This document shows, piece by piece, positions 55,086 through 63,017 of a stretch of DNA of 63,017 nucleotides. This DNA comes from Acanthaster planci. Taxonomy: Eukaryota > Echinodermata > Asteroidea > Valvatida > Acanthasteridae. Within the stretch, counting starts at the first letter, position 1. Every line of letters starts with the position of its first letter. The notes under the pieces are model-generated. The model was not told where the DNA came from. It made no database searches and was given only the letters and a program-made list of their open reading frames with translations. The stretch spans positions 320,823 through 383,839 of the forward strand of contig NW_019091489.1 of assembly GCF_001949145.1 (NCBI RefSeq). The letters are read 5' to 3'. Made by a program: the position numbers and the translations under genes.

Positions 55086-57339
55086 GGTAGATGTATTTGA
55101 TGCTTGAATGAAAGGAGCAACGGGAAGCTCATCCAAGCAGTGCCAGAGGTTCAGGCGGCTACGCAGTATCGGGGTATAGAAAAACCACAAACGCAGAGGG
55201 TGAATCAGTACATGGGTACAACCGAAGAGTTGTCACACCACTCTGGATGCTTTGATTCCACATCCGGAAGTGAAGTCATAACACCAACCCAGAATTTTCC
55301 TCACCGAGCAAATACAGAACTTTCTACTTGAGTTTATTTTGGAGTTATTTACTAATTTACTTACTTTGTTTGATGTACCTTCTGGAGATGTAAGCCCCCA
55401 ACGCTATTTGTTTTGCATGCATGTGAGTTTTATGTACTGACTTTTGTTATTTTCAGCATTTGTTGTTACCGCATGCATTGACTCTGGGTTGAATCATTAA
55501 TTTGTTGGCTAATTTCGTTTATTTGCGGCTTCTACATGTATATTAATTAATACAGTTTATTTGTTGGTCGTTTGTCTGTTTGCTTGATTAAGGCTTGTGT
55601 ATTTGTAATAAGCCTATTGTTTATTTATTCATTTGGTATTAGTAATTTTGTTAATGCTTAGAGATAACAGAATAATTTGGCAGTGTTTTATTCTATTAAT
55701 GTTTTTTCTTAAAACAATTTCCAGTTAATTTGGTGAACCATTCCCTTACTTCTTGTATTTGTTTTGAGTTGAGTTAAATGATACGTTAGTGATATTTTAA
55801 TTGTTACAGTAAAAGTTTTACTTCAAACTTGTAAAGAACTTTGCTTTCAATAGACTTATTTTGTTCTTCACTAAAGACCTTCAGTAACATTTTCACTTTC
55901 ATTTGCTAGGCCTACTCTTGACAATGACAGAGTGCCTCCACAAACATGTCCTAAAACTTCTTTGCTTATTCATTACTTAGCGCCCTACTCCTTTCGAAAC
56001 AACTTATCTAAACAAGTTGTTGGTGATTATCATATATATCAGAAAGAAAAGAGAACTGGGCTTTTGGTTTTGAGGGAAATTTTGAGGTAAAACGGCAGCG
56101 TACACACAACAGCCCGAAGAGTTGTGAATGACAAATTAGTGAATAGAGTCTGGTTCCGTGACCTGGATGGAGATTTGGTAAGATAAATCTAAAATCACTG
56201 AGTCAGGTAACCAGACGAAAAACAAAATGGCGTGATTCGGCTGACCCGTCCGGTTGTCTTTTGCCAAACTCGGGTTAAAAATTTGAAGTTTTGTTGCTTA
56301 TATACATTTGTTTTATTGTCAACGTTTACCCAAACTAGGCCTATCAGGATTGAGTAATGGTTCCTTAAGGTCAAAATGTCAGTTAGTTTAAGAAATTGGA
56401 CTTTGTTTCCTTTTATAGGAACAGGGTAATCAATGCCCTAAATCCATGACATGGAAAATAGCATGCTTAGTTACCGGTTTCCCTGGTTACCAGTAGGCTA
56501 ATACATTTACATGTGGTACTGCTACTGGTAGTACTGAGTTGAGTAGTATAGTAGGCCTGCTATCTAAGCAAATACTAACGTAAGACTCAGTGGTGACTCC
56601 CTCAGCAAAGCTCGGTAGTGCTGGCCTACAATACATGTCACAGTTCAGTCAAACTCCGCCGCGTGACAATGATTTAGCCTCGTTGTTTGCAGCATGCATA
56701 GAGCAAGGACACAGCTCACAGAGACAGTCAATCGAGCGTCGCGTCTTGCATTGATCGCTTTGACAATCCCCCCACTCGCAAATTTAAATGTTGGTTGCAC
56801 TACTACACAAAAAAATCGCGCCTATGGAAAAGGAAATAGCGCCACCTGTTGATTCTCATAAAGAGGTTGGCGTCCGTTTTTTCACTGGAAATTCAAGGTT
56901 ATGGCCAGAAGATCGTGCGTTTCGATATCATGGGGCATAGCCACGAATTTTTTTTTTATTCGCCTTTCAACGAAGATACCCCCAAAATAGCAGTAAACCT
57001 AATTAAGCGCTCATTTGTGAATGTAGCCACCCGCCTCTACCCAGAATAGGCCCGCAATTTGGGGCTTTTTGTGAAAGAAATACCCCGAACTGGAAAATAT
57101 CAGTCCTAATTTCGAAATTTATAGAAATATTCTGTGACGCCTTGTGATTATGGCCTGTCTTATTGTAACAATCCCGTGGCTCACAAAATATCAATGAAAA
57201 AAATGAAAGGGTTGCGTAGCTACGTTATCAGAATATTGACAAGAAAATAATCTCACTCTCTCAAAAAAATTTATCACACTTACAAACCACCAGATCAAAA
57301 ACCTAGATCTCGCACCAAAACAAAAACCAATACATGTAT
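55086..57339. other. no gene recognised
   Basis: 2.2 kb, AT-rich on the left. A CG-richer part at 56600-57060 contains short frames (56825 MEKEIAPPVDSHKEVG; 56849 frame ending at 57049) that overlap in different phases. No homology recognised. Confidence 0.4.
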
Positions 57340-57700
57340 CTGTGACTGATTGTGAACGATGCTTCGATTGTTACTTTTGCAAAACACATTTCCATTATAA
57401 AATGTGACAGATGGTGTTAATTCTAGGCCTAGTTGTAAAAATTGTAATCATATCGATAAACATGCTTTATGTAAAAATGTAACTATTGCAAATGTTGCAA
57501 AAATTGTACCGATTGCCTGCGTTGATTGTAAAAATTGTCACGATTGTTTCGAATGCGACGAATGTCAAAACTGTTATAATTGTGATAGTTGTAAACGCTG
57601 CAATGATCGTATAAGATGTGATGATTGTGAAAAATGTGATGTTTGTGAAAAATGAGTGACTTTAGCGATTGATATAATTGCAGCAACTGCGTTGATTGAA
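57340..57700 (+). pseudogene. Cys-X-X triplet repeat coding sequence, frameshifted
   Basis: One frame (57404-57655) reads NCHDCFECDECQNCYNC followed by DSCKRCNDRIRCDDCEKC: a cysteine every third residue, so a 9-bp coding period with TGT or TGC in front. Upstream the same pattern appears in another frame (DCERCFDCYFCK at 57349-57384). A third frame supplies CNYCKCCKNCTDC at about 57480-57520. After the stop at 57653-57655, YNCSNCVD recurs at about 57675-57700. One longer protein of more than 20 Cys-X-X units broken by small indels best explains this. I do not recognise the family. It differs from metallothionein, where cysteine spacing is irregular, and from zinc knuckles. Similar Cys-X-X runs occur in some large DNA viruses and protists, but that is only recollection. 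Confidence 0.55.
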
Positions 57701-57786
57701 AAGATTTCAGGGAAGAATCGTTTTTAAAATACATGTATGACAAAATAAATGCCACCTATCAAAGTCTGAGATTTAGGGAAGAATAT

Positions 57787-57879
57787 GACTCTGACCGACT
57801 CAGATTATGAAGAAGGACAATTAGGTTTAAAAATTGAGTCAGACATGACAGAGTCAGACTTTGGCGTAGACAAATAAAT
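57787..57879 (+). CDS. short acidic ORF of unknown meaning
   Basis: Thirty codons, MTLTDSDYEEGQLGLKIESD and on to a TAA, with TDSD and TESD repeats. Too short to assign; listed because it directly follows the Cys-X-X sequence and has a clean start and stop. Confidence 0.2.
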
Positions 57880-58331
57880 ACAATTGAGAAGAAGACATAC
57901 AAAAAATAAAACATAGTGCTGCGTTCCCTAAATATCAAGTCGATGGTAGCATGGACTTTATTAGTGTCAACGGGATGTGATATTTGGGGTCAACAATTTA
58001 TTAAAAGGTGGACGTGGTATTGTTGGTTTATTGCTCTCACTTCTCTTCATCAAAGTTCAATATGGATTTGAAGAAGGTGTAGCTTGACATAATACAACAC
58101 ACAAAAGGCAAAGTTGCAGAAAGGCGAAGTTGTATACGAGTGTAACTAAACTACGGTTTGGCAGGACCATTGGAAATGCAAGTCAGACGGAGTGGGTTAC
58201 GATACGTGTGTGTAGCATCGCACAGCTAGGCTACACTCATCGGGCCGGGCCGTGACGGGAGCTGTCCCGGACCACCACGGTGGCTAGCAAGGGCTGGACG
58301 GGGCCAGCGCCGTTGAGCGCCAAATGTGTTG
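57880..58331. other. no gene recognised
   Basis: Flank of the LTR-like block. CAATAAACCAACAATACC on the minus strand near 58030 contains an AATAAA signal. GC content rises sharply from about 58190. Confidence 0.35.
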
Positions 58332-58820
58332 GGTGCAATGATAAGATCGCCGCACTGTGTACCATTGGCTCAGCGTAGAGACGGGGAGGACTGGGCTAGT
58401 TAGCATGACATGGGTGGCGAGGAAGACGGGGGTGTCTCGCCTGGCAATCGGGTCGGACGTAGTGGTGACGGGCCGCTACGACTCTCACTAGCCCCCTGGG
58501 CTAATTCGTACCGCTCTCGCATCGGTCCAAGCTAAGCTAGCTGGCCATTCATACGGTTACATTTCTTCGCCATAAGAATGGTTACTATCGCACTTCTCTC
58601 GGAAAGGGTCCAACTGCTGCACTACGTTAGGTTCCGCTCTCGCAACAAGGGTTTGGTCCGCCGCACCTGATCGACGAGCCAGGGAAAATCTGCTCTATTT
58701 ATAGGATTCTAGAGGCTAAGGAATTAATAAAATATGAGCGTCGCTGAACAGCTCAACCAATGAAAATCTTCCATCTCAAAGAGTCACATGACTTCCTGCA
58801 AGAGTCGTGTGCAAGAATCA
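58332..58820 (-). promoter_or_regulatory. probable LTR or CpG-rich promoter, minus strand
   Basis: On the minus strand: CCTATAAATAGAGC (TATA box) at about 58690-58704, a CG-rich transcribed part, and an end ...TTGCACCCAACA at 58332. This is followed at 58329-58312 by TTTGGCGCTCAACGGCGC, which resembles a lysine-tRNA type primer binding site. The 5' end would be TGATTCTTGCACACGACTC at 58820. No gag follows downstream. The alternative is a host promoter. Confidence 0.4.
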
Positions 58821-58822
58821 AC

Positions 58823-59140
58823 GGGTGCGTTCGATTAGCTTACACGTGTAAGTCAAACTTACACCAGAGCGTTCGTTTAGCGATCACGTGATCCTCGTGC
58901 CTGCCCTGGTGTCAACCACTTACTACCCCAGCTGGCGAGCGGGTCTCTGGAGGCTGCCCGAGTGTAATGACGTAACGGATGGACTGTTAGAGCATGGACG
59001 TACATGATGGAACGTGGCGGGGACTTGACCTTTATCCCAGAATGCCTTGGAAAACACACTGCAGCGTTCGATAAGCCTCATTTTGAGGCTTCCCTTGAGT
59101 GTAACACTGGTGTGTTCAGGGAAGCTAATCGAACGCACCC
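58823..59140. mobile_element. hAT-like MITE
   Basis: 318 bp with inverted ends GGGTGCGTTCGATTAGCTT and AAGCTAATCGAACGCACCC. Further copies of the GCGTTCG word lie inside (58868, 59064). GTCGTGTGCAA on the left (58804-58814) and GTCGTGTGTAA on the right (59146-59156) could be a shifted, imperfect target duplication. Confidence 0.75.
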
Positions 59141-59886
59141 TAAGTGTCGTGTGTAAAAAGGTAAAATACAGAATAAGAAGTCACGTGCACAAAGTGTAGA
59201 GCCGGGTGCGTGAAGGTGCTTACCCGGTTATCTGTGGCGAATGATTGACAGTTACAAAGTCTGAAGTTTCTGAACAGTAGCATTTCAGGGAACCTTACCA
59301 CGCCCAACCACGCAGCCACATGGAGGGGAATTTCGACATGCCAAAACTGAGCAGAGAAAACACAAGGATAAAGGAGTGAAGGAACATGCTATCACGCCAG
59401 AGTACAGCATGAATAACTTAATATAAAATTAGCGCCTCTGCTACATGTCCATAGCTGAGCTAAATAAGAGACCCTCAGAAATGCAAGGACCGAGAACGAG
59501 TAAACTAGGGGGCGCTAGAATTCCAAGATTTTCGGGTGCGCAACACTATTATCACACTATATATAAATCACTACCAAACCATGTCTAAACCCGAAGACTA
59601 CCAACGTCTCAGCAACATCAACACTGACCCAAATAGTTTGAGCCATTTTGATATCTTGGAGGCACCCTTTATGACTTTATTAGCAAATAGATATATATCG
59701 AACGAAAGTAATATATATGGGACGAAACTGATATACGTGTACGTAGGACGAAAGTAACTGTACGTACTTAACTACCGTACTACCGGCGCGTGCTCACCCA
59801 CTCACGTGTTATTGTTGTGCACGCATCTCATGCATGCTTGTTGGCCGGCCGCCGGGGCCAGTACTCTTTAACCACTCACCATGGCT
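59141..59886. other. mostly unassigned; one short ORF behind a TATA-like box
   Basis: ACTATATATAAATC at about 59556 is followed 14 bases later by ACCATG-like context CCAAACCATGTC (ATG 59580) opening a 59-codon frame, MSKPEDYQRLSNINTDPNSL and on. No homology seen; the gap between TATA box and ATG is too short for a normal leader. Confidence 0.25.
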
Positions 59887-60667
59887 GACGATATTTCTAA
59901 TTCAATCGAAATTTTACCACCCTTATTGTTGATGACTTCTCCCTTATCGTTTCTCAACGAAAAATGAACGCTTGTTATTTTTTTCGGCTTAAAGTGATGA
60001 AGGGCGCCTCAGAGATATCTGCTTATTGCGGATTTTTTCTTTCAACTCGTTAATTTACTCATCAATTGTATTTAACTTTGTGTCACACAACAACCGAATC
60101 TGATCGTGTTTTCTACTTTTTTGAACCAACCTTCAGCTGGCATATGCACGAATTCGATAGGGCTGGTAATTGAACCCAGCAAAGTCGAGACACCAAAAGC
60201 AGCCGAAGTGAAACCCAAAGCATTTGACTCTGTATAATTGCGCGCGGTGAGTACCCGTTTGATTTTTTTTTGTACGTGTTTTCTCTTGCGTTGCGCTCTT
60301 GCATCAATTCTTTTTGATGTCTTCGATCTTTTTGAGTCTGAGCTTTGTTTCTTAGTTCGGCTCATTAAATGGATTATTACTTGGTTCATTATTTGGTTCA
60401 TGAAATGGATTATCATTCGGTTCGCGCAGTCCACGCTCTGGGAGCTCAGGATAAAGCCTTATTGTATTGGGGCTATTCGTCGTTTTTTTAATTATTGTTT
60501 AATTATACACCTCAAAAATTTTTACAATTTCGAACTCGACACATGTATTTCTGACTCGATATTTCTAACTCAATCGAAATTTTATCACCCTTATTGTTTG
60601 AGGACTTCTCCCTTATCGTTTCTCAACGAAAAATGAAAACTTGCTATTTTTTCGGCTTAAAGTGATT
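59887..60667. repeat. 112-bp direct repeats 0.66 kb apart
   Basis: 59887-59999 and 60553-60667 share TCAATCGAAATTTTA, CACCCTTATTGTT, GACTTCTCCCTTATCGTTTC, TCAACGAAAAATGAA and TTTTTTCGGCTTAAAGTGAT. Between them are open frames on both strands. The minus one (60072-60230) has a good acceptor, TTATACAG, and reads NALGFTSAAFGVSTLLGS, unassigned. Confidence 0.75.
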
Positions 60668-60869
60668 TAACGGTCTCGCTCGGGTCTGTAACAGAGTACA
60701 ACACGTCTGGAGGTTGACCGTTAAAGTAATTAGAACTGGTGTTTGACAATATATCCAAAGCTACGGAAGCTTAAAGTGACCATCCACAATACCGCGTTTC
60801 TGTGATAAATTATCGCGGAAAGACGCCAATACCCTGATATTTCGGACGTGTTTCTCTGATAGCGTGATT

Positions 60870-61097
60870 GGGAAAGACGGTTTTCCAAGATATAACATCA
60901 TGTGTTTTCCAAGATGTAACATCTAGGTATAACATCATGGAAAGACGGCTTTCCAAGATGTAATAACATAGAAAGACGGCTTTCCAGGATAAAATATCAC
61001 TAAAATGCTTCTCTTTAAGATATAATATCACTGAAAGAGGTATTTCCATGATTTCCTAACTTGAAAGATATCACATCTGGAAAGACATCTTTCCCAG
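60870..61097. repeat. array of short GGAAAG hairpins
   Basis: Five spaced units: GGAAAGACGGTTTTCC (60871), GGAAAGACGGCTTTCC (60939), GAAAGACGGCTTTCC (60971), GAAAGAGGTATTTCC (61033), GGAAAGACATCTTTCC (61079). All are self-complementary with a 4-base centre. AAGATATAAC or AAGATGTAAC and ATCA words fill the spacers. Confidence 0.75.
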
Positions 61098-61860
61098 ATG
61101 CCTTTTAAGACAAGTTAAAGATAAGTTAAAACTTATCTTAGAAAGTCGTCGTTTCACTCTCCAAGGCTATTCGGCGTGGTACATGTGTGTGTACATGCGC
61201 TTTTGCTCGGTAAATTTTTGCATGTGCTGGTATAACTCTAATGGGAAATGCTGATCTAGATCTGGGGCTTGGGATGATGAGAAGATCAAGATCTTGGTGG
61301 AGAAATGCAGCGGTGAAAAGATAGTGGCCTTTGTAAAACGGACAGATGATTTGTTGAGTGTAAGTAGGCAATTGAAGCCTGTGCATTGTATTGTGGCGGG
61401 ACAACTGACACCTTTTTGTGGCGGACCAGCAGACTGGCCTGATCGGAGATAGAATTGACCTGGCCTAACCCCATAAATATATTTATTAAACCTTACGCAA
61501 GAATGAGCGGATATCCAAACGCAAGGGGGGATATCAGTTAACGAACGGTGGACTATGCCTTAGGGGCTGTTCGTTTGGTGGAAGTTTACCACCGCTCTGT
61601 GATTAGGTAATTGATCCCAATGCCAATAAAGATTACATTAAATGTCAATAAGTGATACAGGACCGACTAAATCTCATGGTGACCAGTGATTTCCAAGGCA
61701 ATTATATGATTTGTTTATTCAATGTTGGTGCTCAGTTATCTGTTATATACAACAGCAATTAACTATATACAAAATTATCCTCACAGGGAGATAGTTCTAC
61801 GTGGTCAACTGCACCACGAACTTGATTAATAAGCCTTATCCTTAACCTACACCAGAACAA
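61098..61860. other. no gene recognised
   Basis: Short frames only. GATCTAGATCTGG at 61253 and GATCAAGATC at 61283 are small palindromes. Confidence 0.45.
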
Positions 61861-61949
61861 CTCTCACGGTGATCAGGGTAAACCTCACAGCGATCAGGGT
61901 AACCCTCACAATAACCAGGTAACCCTCACAGTGATCAGCGTAACCCTCA
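61861..61949 (+). repeat. 21-bp minisatellite
   Basis: About four units of CTCACAGTGATCAGGGTAACC with small changes, starting at 61863, 61886, 61907 and 61927, plus a partial CTCAAG at the end. Confidence 0.85.
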
Positions 61950-63017
61950 AGTTTAAATAAATAATCTACCGATGGCTTATAACTGATAAGTTAATACACA
62001 AGCTAATACAATCTTCGTAATAATACAACACAACAGGGTAGACTTATACAACAATAATCTATACTGCCTTACGAAGCAACACAGTTCCCAAACTGCAACA
62101 AGGTTCAAGGTGACTTAAATAACCCTCACCCACTTCAAGTCATTACGAAATAACACAGGTAAGTTGATTAAGAAGGCGATTATAATAGTCCTCACTAGAC
62201 TCTAACAGACACCTGCATCCAGTAAACCTCAACGAGGAAAGCAAGCTCCCAGACCAGGACCGCAACCAACCGTCGCTATGCCAACACGCATGGAACAACG
62301 GCACACAATCCTTCTAGTCTAAGCTCCGCTAATTCCCCAATTAACTGGTTCACACGGGTTCCCTAACCCTATAATCTACCATTTCTTAAATAAACGAGAC
62401 TGTCTAACGATTCCCCAATCTTCAAAGAGATCTGATATAATCGGCTACTCCTAGATCCCCAACCACCTGCGGCCGTACGTCAGATTTACATTCGAAACTC
62501 AGAACACAACACAACTCCACAGAGCTCTGGTTAGCACGCGGCCACCTTGAGAAGTCCTGGCAACCCACGCAGCCAGCGCCCAGACCTAAGTTAATGCGCG
62601 TCTCTGATTGGTTGTCGTGTGCATGTTTAATGCATAAATTAGACGGACCTGAATTATTAATGACCCAGACTAAACACAAGTCTGCGCAGCTACCCTGTTT
62701 CGCCACACAGGCCCCAGCTAAGCTTAACCCGTCCCGGGTTAAAAAGCTTAACCCAAATATTAAAAGAAACAGGGGCCATAGAAATTTATACAGCATAACA
62801 TGTGAGGTTTACTTGAAATCACACAATACATGTTATACAATTAAAAATCATTCCATGAGATCTAGTTAATCAACCGCACATGTGTTATACAAAAACACCC
62901 GTTACTATACCTGAACGTGAAACAACGCTCAAGCAACTTACCTGGGGCTTACCTAGTAATCCTCAGACACCATAATTAACATAAACTATGCACTGTTGAT
63001 TTAGAAAAATATACAAA
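61950..63017. other. no gene recognised
   Basis: A CG-rich stretch (62220-62600) with TCTGATATAATCGG and GCTTAACCCGTCCCGGGTTA (a near palindrome at about 62723). The 124-codon minus-strand frame at 62422-62796 starts hydrophobic but has no recognisable motif. May be an LTR or other repeat; not provable here. Confidence 0.4.

Noticed and set aside
54699-55190. 163-codon minus-strand frame
   Set aside because: It lies in the dispersed 650-bp repeat; the frame is not kept in the other copy at 32940.
60072-60434. 120-codon minus-strand frame ending in TSAAFGVSTLLGSITSPIEF
   Set aside because: The N-terminal half is low-complexity Met/Ile/Lys sequence lying across the splice-like TTATACAG; only the last 53 codons look protein-like and no family could be assigned.
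60870-61097. CRISPR-like repeat and spacer array
   Set aside because: Units vary, spacers are unequal and related to each other, and the genome is clearly animal.
62422-62796. 124-codon minus-strand frame with a hydrophobic, signal-like start
   Set aside because: No motif, GC-rich repeat-like context, no splice or promoter support.

Overview
The window is animal genomic DNA, most likely from a marine invertebrate. Genes are split by GT-AG introns, there is no operon structure, and transposable elements of many classes sit inside introns and inside one another. The palindromic word TACATGTA recurs throughout, often in tandem, as does CCGGTA. I cannot fix the phylum; a non-vertebrate deuterostome such as a lancelet or echinoderm, or a mollusc, would fit. 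Two runs of N (3862-4240 and 23373-23831) are assembly gaps.

The one convincing host gene is CEP104, on the minus strand. Seven consecutive coding exons lie between 47534 (start codon) and 20392, all with GT-AG borders and matching phases. They encode the N-terminal 313 residues (341 with an alternative exon 4 end): the jelly-roll domain and the start of the coiled coil of this ciliary-tip protein. The usual C-terminal TOG and zinc-finger parts were not found in the left 20 kb, so they lie outside the window, are too diverged to see, or are missing. A 5' leader exon border is visible at 47613.

Everything else I can name is mobile DNA. From left to right: a possible hAT-like element (304-1620); a Tc1/mariner transposase relic (2965-4526) split by a TTAA-flanked MITE; a GATC-rich palindromic element (6506-6732); a decayed Ty3/Gypsy element (about 7640-10140); a broken piggyBac transposase (14842-16473) whose downstream terminus (17590-17647) resembles the MITE ends; and an SGNH-like fragment (17826-18050). 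CEP104 intron 6 holds a nearly complete DIRS-type tyrosine-recombinase retroelement (about 21755-29490, minus strand) with terminal inverted repeats and an internal complementary region. It is itself interrupted by a probable solo LTR (27064-28514) and by a gap-containing MITE (23254-24215). The other introns hold two head-to-head MITE copies, a long foldback element, four tRNA-derived SINE copies, a TIR element carrying a SINE tail, and several hairpins.

Upstream of CEP104 lie a second retroelement relic (50100-52525, plus strand), a dispersed 650-bp repeat, a decayed open frame made of Cys-X-X triplets (about 57340-57700), a probable LTR or promoter (58332-58820), a hAT-like MITE, a 112-bp direct repeat pair, an array of short GGAAAG/CTTTCC hairpins, and a 21-bp minisatellite.

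The nesting gives relative ages. The MITE family is younger than the Tc1 and DIRS copies it interrupts, and the solo LTR is younger than the DIRS. I found no CRISPR, rRNA, functional tRNA gene or multi-gene system. The Cys-X-X frame is the least explained coding-like signal.
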